Source: Pampus argenteus
Lineage: Eukaryota > Chordata > Actinopteri > Scombriformes > Stromateidae
Assembly: GCA_036937835.1 (NCBI GenBank)
Contig: CM072877.1
Location: forward strand, 14,066,001-14,130,000
DNA: 64,000 nucleotides
Reading direction: 5' to 3'
A model generated the notes under the pieces. The model was not told the DNA's origin and ran no database searches. It worked only from the letters and a program-made list of their open reading frames with translations. The translations under genes were made by a program, and so were the position numbers. This document shows positions 52,405 through 64,000 of the stretch, piece after piece; the first letter of the stretch is position 1; each line of letters opens with the position of its first letter.

Positions 52405-52999
52405 CTTCTGAAAAAAAAATATCACTCAACAAGATCTAACATCATTATCGAAATCATTCAAGAATTCTTCCACAAATCTGCCCGGATTACAACAAACAAA
52501 CAAACAAACAAGAACATGACGGACACCATGACAAACCTTCACGAAGAATTCACCACGAGCAACCCTTCAGTAAAAATCAGTTACTCGTCTTTTTGTTCTT
52601 TAAGGCAATAATCATATTACTGCACCAAAACCTTCTGACTGCAAAACACGCCGATGTAAACTTAACGAGAATGTTGGAGGTACTGAAATCATCAGGGATT
52701 CAAAAAAAACCAGAGGGTAGTTTTAAATTGGTGTGTTGCACATCAGAAACTCTTCCTTCCAAAGTGTACGTGCTGTGTAAACAAGCAAACACTGCTGTTC
52801 CCAGAACATGAGGTAACTAATGTCCACCGGAGGACGTTAGTTAGTTAGGATGGCAGTAGCTCATGATGACCACTGGTGGTTGGCCAGAGCTGTTTCTGTG
52901 GATGGTGATAATGGTGATGCGAGAGTGGAATTCCTGTTTCAACATGAAAAATTCACACGTCAACGTGGCAAAACAGCAGTTGGTCTGTTAAAAACTTAA
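52405..52999 (+). pseudogene. Frameshifted relic of a transposon-encoded protein
   Basis: Three conserved blocks of one protein family lie in order in three different frames. Block 1 (52,405-52,611) reads I-I-Q-E-F-F then D-T-M-T-N-L-H-E-E-F then K-I-S-Y-S-S-F-C-S-L-R. Block 2 (52,593-52,811) reads H-Q-N-L-L-T-A-K then L-V-C-C-T-S. Block 3 (52,850-52,999) reads V-A-H-D-D-H-W-W-L-A-R then D-A-R-V-E-F-L, and ends in TAA. The family is one I remember as repeated 'uncharacterized' proteins in fish and invertebrate genomes, with a KISYxxFCxLRP block, a C-x-C/H-x-N block and a C-terminal YDDHWW-x-VxFLHP block. The segment after LRP (FWV and the C-x-C) is deleted. It is certainly non-functional. Its enzymatic class is unknown to me. 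Confidence 0.7.
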
Positions 53000-53463
53000 T
53001 AGTGTTGCTGGGGTAACCAAGGTTAGACGGAGATGACCACTTGACTCCCTAGACAACAGTCAGCAGTAGCACCAGAGACTGTTGTATTGGCCACTTGTTC
53101 AATCTCCTCAATAAAGCTTCAATAAACTGTTTAGCAAATGATCGAGTGTTTGAGTTCTCTCAGTACACTTGAGTCCAGTCTAAATGCATCAAGTATTTAG
53201 AGTATTTTGAGTTTTCCGTTACTGTTCGAAAGAACAAATCTTTTGGGTGAACATACAGATCTGAGTCATTCTCATGATGGGCCGGTTTTTGGTTTTTTTT
53301 GGGGAAGTCTGTGAAATGCAACCATCTTGTGCTACGTTAGCCATTAGCTTGGAGTGGTCTCCATGTGAGTGTATCCCTGTGAGTGAACAAATGACAGAGA
53401 CTCACCGGTGTTGCTGTGCTTCAGGCTGCAGCTGCAATGAGAGGAAAAGACTCACTGAGTGAT

Positions 53464-53464
<1 letters not shown>

Positions 53465-53496
<32 letters not shown>
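53465..53496. repeat. (GT)n microsatellite
   Basis: GT tract of about 32 bp. Confidence 0.95.
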
Positions 53497-53497
<1 letters not shown>

Positions 53498-53504
53498 CGT
53501 GTTC

Positions 53505-53625
53505 AAGCCTAGGTAGGTACTTTATTGATCGTGGAGGAAATTACTTTACCACAGCAGCAACACACATACAGTACAACACCACACAACACTTCACGAAATT
53601 TTAAATAAAAAATAAATAAATAAAA
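53505..53625 (-). mobile_element. Non-LTR element 3' end, antisense
   Basis: AGGTAGGTACTTTATTGATC, then GTGGAGGAAATTACTTTACC, then ACAGCAGCAACACACATACAG and an A-rich (AAAT)n tail. Read on the minus strand it is the familiar fish tail GGxAAATT..., GATCAATAAAGTACCT, seen at the 3' ends of several non-LTR families. The clade cannot be assigned from this short piece. Confidence 0.5.
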
Positions 53626-56600
53626 CTCTAAATGACAAAACAACCTATGTGCATATCAGTAGAATATATGAACTAAATATGATTTTATATTAGGCAGCTG
53701 AAAATCCATTGCAATGCAAATCGTATGCTTAGCTTACAATTAGATTGCACTTCTACATTTTCTTGAGAGTTGTTTTATTCTGAAACTACCTGCCACCCGG
53801 TCCTGGACAACCATTGTTAAGGAGGTGTGACCACAGCACACACACTTAATAGACAGAATCAACCCCACTATGTCCCCGAGGTGGTAGTAAATATATTCAT
53901 CTTTCATTGTCCTCCCAAAATATTAGACTGTACGCTAAACAAATCAGATATTTTATTAGATTATTATTTATTAGTTATTCTTGTTTACTCATTATGATGA
54001 ATTGGATTGGATGTGTTTTTTTCAGTATATAAAGAAAATTCAACTGTATGTTTGATCATGATAAAATACGAAAGTAAAGACACTTCAATCAACATGCAAA
54101 ACAATTAACAGGCACTAAAGTAGTCCATCTACCGTATCAACCAAAGTACAGCAGAGTATGCAAAGTATCCGCAGGCTAACAACCACTGTGTCTAGCGTCT
54201 ACAGGCGAATAAACACCATCTGATTCTGGTACATGAACGAATCTGGCGAGGCCCCCGAGCCCTAATCAGTGCTCGGTATTCTTCAGTATGTGGGCAGCAA
54301 ATCATGATGGACGGGATGTGTCGGGGGCAGCAAGTCTGTATGAGAGCTGTTATCAGTACCAGCAGTCGAGCTTAGACCGGTATATGGGTGAGTGCACCCA
54401 GTCTGTTTTAGCCTTCATAATAAAACTCAGGTGATGTCAATATGTGTGATGTAACAATTTCAGACAAAATGCTATTTAATGTGGGTTAAATAAACAGTGG
54501 CAACACACAGTCTCTATCCGCTCTACTACATTCCACTTTGTCCGGAGTTCCTGTGATTTACTTGGAAACCAGCCTGACTAGCATGGTTCATCTAACAGAC
54601 AACACTGCCTACACACTGTTGGCACATGACCAAGCTCTCCATAAAACTCTGTTGTGATTTTATTATCTGTTTTAGATGATCCAGGGTTTTATTCCTGTGG
54701 CTAGCTAAGACCTTCTTTCGTGAGGTCGGTTCTCCTCGTGTCAATTCTAAAACAAGGTGAATTGTTGAAGGAATAAGCCTTTTTCGCTGTCTTTTCACTA
54801 TACAGTAACCAGTAATGTAAACACCAAATGTAAATGTGTTTATTAATATAAAAGTGTTTATATTCAATAAAGAGGTCTGAAAGACAGAAATGAAGCAAAG
54901 CCTGCATTTTTTTTTTTGGGAGAGCTGCGTCCTAGTCTAGGTGACGCATCCGCTGAGCTTGCATTTTGCCACAAACAACTGAGCGACCTATTTAAGCTAT
55001 CTCGCTCCCTGCTCATTTTCTGCTTCTGCTTTTTCATACTTTCTTGCTGCTCTCCTATATCTCCAGCATCCCTGTTTCTTTGTTCATATCTTTCTTGTTG
55101 ATATCTATGCTGCTAACACTTTTTGGCCTTTGAACACAAAACAGATAAGAAAAAAAACCAAAACAAAACAAAATATAATCCAAAAAATAAATATTACTTT
55201 TATATTACTTTTACTCCGATACATGTCACCATAAATACCCATGGCAGCCATGCAGCAGCATATTAAAAAAGTTGCTGAACATTACGAGTGACAAGGAAAC
55301 AACGTTAGCGTTCTTATCTACCGTTTCTGCTAATAAGAAGAGTCATGAGTGCTAACGAATGTGCTGTTGTCTCCAGGGGATTTTGCACAGCTGTTTCCAC
55401 CTGCTGAGTAGTTTCTCCCTTTGTCGTCGTCCCTTGAATACAAGAACACCATGGTTATAATTAGCTCTGTCACTCTGTACTCAGGAACATGGAGCATGCT
55501 GCCATTTATTTCTCCATACTTCACATACCACACCTGACCACTCATACAGTAGTTTTCAAGATTCATTCATTTTCCATTCGATTCCTTTCACAACCCGCTC
55601 CTCTGTTATTTAACTTCTCTGTAATATTCCACTTTTACATCCTATTCCCTTTAACTCTCACTTGTTCCTGACGTTCCCCTAATCTATCTTTTTTTTTTTT
55701 TTTTTGCCTCAGATGATAAAAAATCTCATATTTGTGTTGCAAGAACTAATGACTGTTCCAATACTGAGAGGGTCATTTGACGTCTAAACTGCCAGATGGG
55801 CTTCTGCCGGAAGAGCTAAATGTTATTCATGCAAAAGAACAGGGTGTAGACAGAAAGGTTTACATATTAAGTATTAAAACGACAACTGTTACCACTCCAT
55901 GAATATGGTGCCACTAAAATATTAAATAGGATATTACACATATATTATGTTGGTGCCAAAAATATCACCAAACCTGTTCTGCTAATTATTTTCTACCTAC
56001 GGATATTACTGTAATTTAGGTAGAAAATAAAAGGCCACTATTGGTTCTCTATATTAAGATGGTATGGACTCAAAGTAGCAAGCTGTGGGCATTTCAGTTG
56101 AGCACGTAATTTAAATGCTCATCTGGTTGAACAGTTTGTCCTATTGGCACCATTCTGGTGCACAACCAAGTCGTTAGTTTTCAAGCCCCGGTAGTTTGTT
56201 ATTGTTAGCTCATATTCATATTGCTGTTTGTTCACCACGCTAAACGGGTCTAATCACGCATTTGTTTCAAGTGCTTGTGGGTAGTATAGTTGGAGATAAC
56301 AAGTCGGCTTTGCTTCTGGTTCAAAACAGAATCATTCGGAGGTTCCATTCATAATGAATAGCAGCCTGTTTGACCCTCTAGTGTTTGAAAATGTATATGT
56401 GAACAGGGGCGGGAGTAATAACGAGGCAATGCTACTCCTGGCTTTGCTTTGAGAGAGTACAGTCATTATTTGCACAACTTAAATGTAAAAATGCATTGTA
56501 TGCAACGAGGAGTAAGATTCGAAGAAAATGGCCTTCGTAAACTTATTGATGTGTTTAAAACAAAATAAAGAAGTCACATTTGTGACAAAGGTGACAGAGA

Positions 56601-59600
56601 ATTATGTTAACATCTCACTGAAAATCACAGAGCTGTCACTTCACATTTCTTCAAAGCAGCTGGTGGACGTACTACGGGGGAGGGTTAAAGCGACAGCGCC
56701 CTAGGAGTCAGATGACACTATTCCCTCGTCTGTGCTCCCTGTCATGTCATTGTTTCCCCTGGATATATGAGTGGGAATTTGCCCACTACTTAATACAGCC
56801 TAGAGAGCTGTGTGCCTTTGAAGTAGCATTGTTGATGCAAAAGGGAAACAGATTTTCATCAGAATTGCTGGACCAACTTTTGAAATCGGGGGCCTGCGGT
56901 TGGGTTTTTACAAGTGTTTTAGCAACAAGGTTGCTGCCAATGTTAATTTCATCAGTGAAAACTACAACAAAAAGCATTAACATTACTTTTTATTTTTACT
57001 TTACCTTTTTAGACATGGTTAACAAGGTCCCAGCATTGATGTGTGCTGTCTATGTTTAACTTATTTTGCTACTTTGTATTTATTCATAAGTTGAATTACA
57101 TATGTGTGTAGGTACTTAAATATTACATGGATAAATGGTACGCAGTTAATCATCTTAGGTACACGAAACTGACTGACATCCTCTTCCAAGCAGTGACGCA
57201 AGTACACTCATCAGTACTGCCATCTCCACAGAAAGCACAAAGCCAGAAAGGACCAAGTGGCTAAGACTGCTGAACTAACTGGGTGAACATAAGAAGCAAC
57301 TGACAAAAGATCAATTTTCTTGACAAAATGAAGCATGTTACCCAACTTGTCACTTGTGAACATACTGTACTGCCCTGTGCTCTTGTAATTTGCTTGACTA
57401 AATGACTTTTTGGTTAAAAGTTACCATCCTTAGTGACCACACAAAAAAAGAGAATATCGCCAAAGGGTATTTGTTGATAATTTCTCATGTCATATATCAA
57501 GATTTTACCTTTCCATTTCCATTCTTATGAACTGAAAGTGAAAGCTTTGATGTTGCCACTTTGCTAGCTTGATTTAGACAGTATAGACACGCTTAACAAT
57601 GACAGTAGCCCAGACATGCAGGCCATAAAAAAACAAAAAAAAACAACCCAAAATTGAGTGGTTTGATTATGTTTATACTGACAGAAATTACTATGTCGCT
57701 TGAGATTTTGTGTGCTTAAAAATACAGAATACAAGATACAGTGTTGTATGAATGATGAGTAAACAATATGTGGATTGACATTTGTAGGAGGACAGCTGCT
57801 GGCTTTGAATTTTCCCTGAATGAAAATTTTTATTAATAAATAAGGAATAACAACCGGCTGTTCTTCCTCACCGAATAACCTTTTCCACAGGCACATCCTG
57901 CAAAGACTGACCTTTGACCTGTACTCCAGCAAAGAGGGGTGGTCAATGACAGAGTGGAACTTAACCAGAGCTCCTAAGAAAACATTTCCGACAGAAATAC
58001 TGAATTCATGAACTGAAAGCGTTTAATGACCTTTGAAGACCGAAAAGGACCACAGAAACAGGCTGTTAGAAGTTCCTCTTGGTACTTGCTATCTCCAGAT
58101 GCCTGATTATAACTTTGCATTTTAAAAGACCAAATCATCCCCTAAAGACCCTATTTCAGCCAGGATTTAATAACTGAGAAATTAACCCTGTAATCTGAAA
58201 ATGAACTGCACAATATTGTTTCATGGAAATTTACTAAAAAAAAAAAAAATAATAATGTAATTTGGATACTTGTGTTTTTCCACAGGAAAGATGAAAATTA
58301 ATTTTATTTAATTCTAATGTTTTCCATGTGACAACGATAACTGAACTACATGAACTATTTCCAGTTATTTGTGGTCATCCAAAATTGATTTAACTATTTT
58401 TGCATTTACTACAAGCATTAACCAATTATATTCTGATTAAATCTTGATAGTTAAATTAGACAAGAGGTCATATTGAAATGATCGAAGTATGCTGAGGTAA
58501 ATGTTAAACATATTTCCCTGATTATATGCAGTGCAATTTACTACACAAATAATATTTAAAAACCATCATAAACTAATGATAACTTTACTATAATACAGTT
58601 GGTAGAAAAATCAAAGAATGTCAGTTCGTCAAAATGTCCAGATATATTCATAAACTGTTTTGCTGAATAAAACATTACTAAAATGTTATGCTGACACAGC
58701 ATATTTGAGATATAATGAGTTGAAGTGTGATAATATGCACTTAATAATTCCCAAAGAACAAATTAGTAAACTATAAAAACTGTCAGCATGTCAGTAACAC
58801 CACGTCTTCCACTGAAACAAATAAATTATAATATTCATTACACAACGGGCAGATCCGGCCAAGTAATCTGATTGGTTAACTAGACATTTAGAAGATGCTC
58901 ATATCAGCGTGGCAGCACACCTTGCCGTGCTCAAATAAAAAAAATGCATCATCATTATAAATATTACTCAGCCACTGATGCTATCTGACATGTGTGATGT
59001 GATTATTTTATGTCCTGCGTTGCTTTGCTAGCGTCTTTGGTTTGTTTTGGTTCACAGGGATTAGTAGAAAAATGTGGGTTGGACTTTGAGTTGTCTATTT
59101 TATCTTTTATGTTTGTGAAACTGGATTGAACTGAACTGATTTGGGGTTGTGGGGGAAACAAAACAGAGTCTTCACCGAGTGACTGAATTATACACACACT
59201 CTCACATACACACACACACACATACAATGAAAAAAACTGGAAAAAAAAAATTTAATTATTAAGTATAACTCTAGGCATCCTCCATCAGCTGTTCTGGGGG
59301 GTGAGATGGTGCTACTAGCTTAAAAATGCATACAATGTTCATGTACATAGTAGTAAATCTGTCCATGGAAAAATTATTTTTTTTTCAGCAAGATTAAGAT
59401 AAAGCAGTTTTGTGTTCATATGTGTGGTATTTATTTAGTTCAGGGAAATACGACAATCTGTAGAAAGCACGGCTGGTTGATTTAACAGGGACTACAAATT
59501 GTCTCTGTTTCTAGGTCATTACTAAGGGCAGGCCTACTTGCTGGAGTAGTAAACTAGGTTTTTAATACATACAATCTACTGATGTGAATGTTTTTTCAGG

Positions 59601-60715
59601 TATTAGTCAGAAGGCATGTATTTCCATGGAAACGGAAATAACACTAGCAGAAAGTTTTTATTTATTTATTTTTAAATTATTATTTTGAGAGAAAATTGCT
59701 CCACAATATGAATACATTTTGATCAGATATTTTATTTCTCCTCTTGTTAATATTTTTTTACACTTTGCATGAATGAAAAAAAAAAGATGCTATATTTGCA
59801 ATACAGTGGGAGTGGGAGACCTGGAGGACTTGCAACAATCATTTTGTGAAATGTGATGTTGCCACAATTTGCCATCTGCCTGTAAACAATACTCGCAAAT
59901 ACTTTTGTTAAATGGGTGACTGGCTTTCAGAGCTGCAATAGCTAAAAATAACTCATAGAACAGGCAAGATATTAAAATGTATCACAAGGGCATTGTAAGT
60001 TTGAATTACTTTCAAAGGGTTACAAGCAAATAACCTCTACATTATTTATTAAATCACCAGATACTTTAATATTTATGGGACTTGCATGAAAGTAAAAAAT
60101 CTATTGAGAAAAATAGAACTAAATAGTAAAGGTAGAGAGAGAAAATGTCAAAAAGAAAAGTATAGGCATTGTCATTTTATGACAGCACAAGACATTTGAC
60201 AGTATCTTAAAATTGTATAAATGTCTTTTAATGTCTTTTTTAGAAGCTAGAGGACCCACCCACAGGGATGGGCATCAGAGGGAAGAGAAACTACTGCTGC
60301 ATCCTAGAAGTAGTACAGGATGATGAACGATATGCTTAGATCTAAACATCACATTAATCCTCTGGCCCAGTGCGACTCCCCCAAGGACGCAGCAGCAGTT
60401 TCTCTTCCACCGCAAGCACAGGGCAAAAGACAGACAGATCGTGAGGAGGAGGACACACCAGTTACGAAGCACAGGGAGCCAGACAGGCTAGTGTAGCTCC
60501 AGGAAATGGAGAGCAAAGAGGAGAGGAGGGAAAAGGAGACCATTGGAGCGGGAAGAGCATGAGAGGACGGCATTAGAGAGAGCAGAGAGGTTGGTGGGCA
60601 GAGAGGGAGGACAGATTTACAACAGAGTCACTGGAGAGAGAATACAGGGCCAGAGAAGGATTTTCACAGTGTAGTACGAGATAATAGACTGATGGCCATT
60701 TTAAAGACCCTTTTA

Positions 60716-60764
60716 ACACACACACACACACACACACAGACACACACACAGACACACACACAGT
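60716..60764. repeat. Interrupted (CA)n microsatellite
   Basis: CA repeat of about 49 bp with GA interruptions (ACAGACAC) at two points. Confidence 0.95.
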
Positions 60765-61348
60765 GTGTAATCAAGCGTTGATTTTTATGTTATTATGTTG
60801 TCTTAGTATTTTGAATTTATTAATTAATATTTATTTACAGAAGTTATTTCTTTAAATTAATTAAGAGGGTGTGTTTTCAGTATCCATCTCACCTGTTTTT
60901 TGAGCTAACATTACCTCGTTATGTTATGATCTCCTTTTCATAACTCCTGTTTATGCCATGACCATGATGATGTGTCCATAGATAATTTATAGACTTTTTT
61001 GAAATCATATTTTTACCTGAGTAAGGCTATTAGTGGCCTCCTGATGATTTCCAGAAACATTAAGAAGCCACGTAGCGTAATTCACCCATTTACTAATAAA
61101 CATAGTTTAGTTAGCTCATAAATCGAGATTTTAAGCTGATTCATCATTTTGCACCATCAGCAGTAGCCCAGTGGTAGTTTTCATATCTCTATATAATATA
61201 ATATGGTGCATTGCATTGTGGGATAGTTAGCAGAGAATAGCCAACATGCCATGGACAGGTTTTGAGGGTGGATAAATTTACACACAGAATTTGACCACTC
61301 AAGTAAAATGGCAGACAGTACAGTGCACTATGTTGTAAATATACAAAA

Positions 61349-61378
61349 AAAAATAAAAATAAAAATAAAAATAAAAAT
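61349..61378. repeat. (AAAAT)n microsatellite
   Basis: Five to six AAAAT units within a longer A-rich tract. Confidence 0.9.
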
Positions 61379-61840
61379 GAAAAAACAAAAACTATGACTA
61401 TAAAAAAACAAAAAAAAAGCTTTGTGACTTTTTGTAGGCCTCAGATATGTAGCGGTTTGTTGTCTTTTACTGTGTGCTGATGTAGTACTGAGTCTAAAAC
61501 CCAAAATTTTAATAGACCTCTCATATGTGATAGGTAAGCAGATAGAAAATGTATGTACCTCAACCATTTGCTGCTCTGCCCAACACCCTACTATGACACT
61601 TTGTTGGTTTTTCCTTGATTTTGTCACCCATCTGTACTACCTTTGAAGCAGAGCTTGAAGTGTGCCTCTTCTCATCACAGTTCCATAAAACACACATAAA
61701 AGCAAAAGTAATGCAATGCTAATGACATAACTATCACTGTGGAGTGCATGCAGTAGGGCCAAAGTGCAAGAGACAGCAGGATCTAAGCACATCTACTTAC
61801 TCAAACTAACAATAATTGAGTCCGGGAACAGGCAAAACGA

Positions 61841-62080
61841 CTGAACTGAAAACTGAACTTAAATACAGACAGGACTAACAAGGGAATAGGGAACAGGTGA
61901 CTGGGTGAACAGGCAGGGAGTTGACTGGCTTAGAGCACAAATGTAACAGGACAGGGCTGACGAGGCTGATGCAGGGCATGTGTGGAGGGAAAAGCAGGAT
62001 GGGGGGGATACAGGAATACAGAAGAGACAGAGAGCCAACAGAAAACACAATGAGACCAGACAAAGACTGACAGGACCTTG
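61841..62080 (+). repeat. Purine-rich dispersed repeat, copy 2
   Basis: ACTGAACTTAAATACAGACA, GGACTAACAAGGGAATAGGG, AACAGGTGACTGGG, then words such as CAGGACAGGGCTGACGAGG and GAGACAGAGAGCCAACAG. The style and the GGGAACAGGTG word resemble 37,800-38,130 and a common fish repeat. The Leu/Ser/Cys-rich open frame on the minus strand across it is an artefact. Confidence 0.4.
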
Positions 62081-63499
62081 ATGTAATTTTATGTGATTGC
62101 TGAATTCAGAGTTGTTGAATTTTTTCCCAACATCCTCAGTTAATTGCAATAATTGATTGAATGATTGATGAATGCTAGGACTCTGTAGGCTGCCTGCTGA
62201 GGGTCACTGCGCAACTAATCATTGTAAATGGCTGAATTGCACTTCACAGAATGAAGAAGCTTTCCTTTAGCAGTTCATAAGAAATTGGCATCCGCCTTGT
62301 GTTGTGTAGCTTCCAAAATACTTACAGGCAGGAGCATTTATTACTTTCTTTGAATACCGAGGATAATCAGCAAAGAAATGAATCAATCAAAGCTTGTTTT
62401 TAGCCCAGTGTGTGGGATGAAGATCTTACCGTTTAGGTTCGAGAGATATCTCATGATATCACTACTGAAGCTAATGATGCTGTGAAAGATGCTGGAGGGT
62501 TACATTTAAAGAGTAGCTGCTTTTGTTGTTTGGCAACCAAGGAAGAAATTGATTTTAAAAAAAATAAACTAAAAATAAAAACCTTAATGAATTATCCGTT
62601 TTTTGACAAGAACAGGGAGATGAAAATTTAATAGACTCGATCACATCATTCATATCATCTTGTCTTCCTGTGCACCGGAATTATCTGTTGGCTATGCACC
62701 TTGTAGGCAGTAGGTGATGAGAAAAGTATATGATGGCCACAGCAGGGGCAAGGTAGGAAAAAAACGGTCTGGCATTTGGACCCACTTAAGTATAATGCAT
62801 GTGGAAAGAAAAAAGTGAGAGAAAATAGATGGGATGAATACCGTTAAGTCAGTAGCTTGACTAGCTAGGTTTGCTAACCTCTTGTCTGAGGCAATTTTGT
62901 TTCATTTGGATTTTTAAACTTGCTGCATAGTCATATAAATTCAACACATATATGATAGCCGGGACCTGTCAATTTGTAATAGTTCCATACCAGAGGTAAA
63001 GATTAAACATTAAAAAAAAAATCGTCAGGAAGGCGCACTTTTTGTTAGAAGCGTATTTTCTTCTCTCAAGCCTAAATGTCCAAGACCAGTCTCTCAACTG
63101 AAAGCATAACAGTTGTTATTAGCACACCAAACCCCTGGTAAGACAACAAACCAACTCCCAAATTGTTGAAGTAATGGAATATCACTGGGGGATAGGCGAG
63201 TAGGTGTAATGGCATTAATGAATTTCAAACTGTAATTCTTTCTTGCCACTGGGAAAAAAAAAGTAATAACATACAGTAGCTATAATATGTTATTAGTGCA
63301 ATGAGAATGATAGTCATACAAAATGGCAACATGGCAGATTGTGCCATGCTATATACAGCTCTCTGTATATATATGCATGGCTATAATGCAGCGCTGTTAT
63401 CCCCAAGAAAAGACAACATGTGCTCTTGTATTCAGGTTCAGGTCCCTGGTTGAGGTTTGTCATGTAGTCTGCAGCCATGTCCGCCTGTGTGACACTGAT

Positions 63500-63525
63500 G
63501 GGGGGGGGGGGGGGGGGGGGGGGGG
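63500..63525. repeat. Poly(G) tract, 26 bases
   Basis: Uninterrupted G run able to form a G-quadruplex. Frames reading Gly or Pro repeats across it are artefacts. Confidence 0.95.
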
Positions 63526-63939
63526 TTGAGCATGGTAGCACAGAACACAATGAGAATACAGATTGGCTCATACTACATCAACATTTCATTTTCCATTTCA
63601 TTTAACATATTCATTCATTACCCCACACCATTTACTTCTTCATTATGTTGACAAAATGCCACCATTATGGATGTTAAAATTTCAGGGAAGCAACAGGATT
63701 GTATCCAAATTAATTCCTGGTTTTAACCAGCACCAGAGTTTTGATTCTGTATGGCATGCTTCATTTACTTGTCCTGTACCTCACACTGGTTATATGGTTG
63801 TAAAGGAAGCTGCTGGAGTACATGTTTAGCAACTTCACGTGCATGCTAAGGTTCCATGTGCTGTGCACTGATGGTGACTGCAAAGGCCTGAAATACACTC
63901 ATTAAAATGTAGCTGTGTCATACCTCAGCAATTATTTTC

Positions 63940-64000
63940 AGTGGCAGAGAGCTAGTATTGCTGCCTCATAGCAAGAGGCACATAGGTTCAAGACACAGCC
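63940..64000 (+). mobile_element. SINE-like 5' end, cut by the window edge
   Basis: GAGAGCTAGTATTGCTGCCT, then CATAGCAAGAGGCACATAGG and TTCAAG. It follows the fish repeat text GTGGTTAGCACTGTTGCCTCACAGCAAGAAGG plus GGTTCGAATCC, including a B-box-like GGTTCAAGAC. The rest lies beyond base 64,000. Confidence 0.6.

Larger units (their letters stand above)
18600..64000. other. 5' flank of astn2, no host gene recognised
   Basis: About 45 kb upstream of astn2. Open frames here are short and none resembles a host protein domain. In tetrapods the region upstream of ASTN2 is also gene-poor, which fits. Content beyond the repeats listed separately: 22.1-25.1 kb unrecognised DNA with a 27-C run; 25.4-30.6 kb AT-rich DNA with a homeodomain-site cluster near 27.0 kb; 32.5-37.0 kb unrecognised, including complex stretches at 34.3-34.5 and 35.1-35.3 kb; 41-44 kb with CTCF-like motifs; 44.2-51.6 kb mainly microsatellites and complex stretches at 47.0-47.2 and 50.8-51.1 kb; 53.7-61.8 kb nothing recognisable beyond simple repeats. 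Confidence 0.6.

Noticed and set aside
56712..57059. 115-residue frame with a plausible-looking N-terminal half
   Set aside because: I could not link it to any family, and the second half turns into AT-driven Phe/Tyr/Thr; not supported as a gene.
57564..57932. 122-residue minus-strand frame
   Set aside because: No recognisable motif and the C-terminal part is driven by an A-rich tract.
1..64000. CRISPR arrays, rRNA, canonical tRNA genes, bacterial operons
   Set aside because: No regularly spaced direct repeats, no rRNA blocks and no complete cloverleaf; pol III-like boxes occur only inside SINE-like repeats.

Overview
The window looks like nuclear DNA of a teleost fish, probably a percomorph. 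It is AT-rich and full of microsatellites and homopolymer tracts. Several repeat families resemble ones I know from spiny-rayed fish genomes. The single confident coding element is a vertebrate-specific neuronal gene. I see no bacterial, organellar or viral gene organisation. Repeat-family names are from memory, because no database was available.

The one gene is astn2 (astrotactin 2) on the minus strand. Its first coding exon lies at 18,026-18,428, inside a CpG-rich patch of about 500 bp. The exon encodes a signal peptide, the conserved N-terminal block of astrotactins and a long Gly/Ala linker, and it ends in a GTAAG splice donor. I found no second astn2 exon at lower coordinates, so bases 1-18,025 are read as the 5' part of a large intron 1. 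Bases from about 18,600 to 64,000 are the 5' flank of the gene, where I recognise no host protein-coding gene.

Region by region: (1) 1-18,025, intron 1: simple repeats, a perfect 19-bp inverted repeat at 3,972-4,015, a second inverted repeat near 3.33-3.39 kb, and complex-sequence stretches that could be conserved regulatory elements. (2) 18,026-18,600: astn2 exon 1, 5' UTR and promoter area, with two out-of-frame upstream ATGs. (3) 19.5-25.4 kb: a hAT-type transposase relic on the minus strand, a local cluster of a 25-bp repeated motif, and a LINE reverse-transcriptase scrap. (4) 26-37 kb: a tRNA-like SINE at 30.63 kb, a common teleost interspersed repeat at 32.13 kb, a LINE 3' tail at 37.05 kb, and homeodomain-site-rich stretches. 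(5) 37.4-53.6 kb: repeat-rich, with two half-copies of one hAT-like MITE, a pair of related repeats at 38.56 and 40.50 kb, candidate CTCF motifs, and a three-frame relic of a transposon-encoded protein at 52.4-53.0 kb. (6) 53.6-64 kb: mostly unrecognised AT-rich DNA with purine-rich repeat at 61.84 kb, a 26-G run, and a SINE-like 5' end running off the window.

Biologically, the window appears to be the promoter end of a large brain gene set in a gene-poor regulatory landscape. The most noteworthy non-gene observations are the decayed transposon protein at 52.4-53.0 kb, the perfect hairpin at 3.97 kb, the motif cluster at 20.4-21.8 kb, and the CTCF-like and CNE-like stretches. I found no convincing new biological system.
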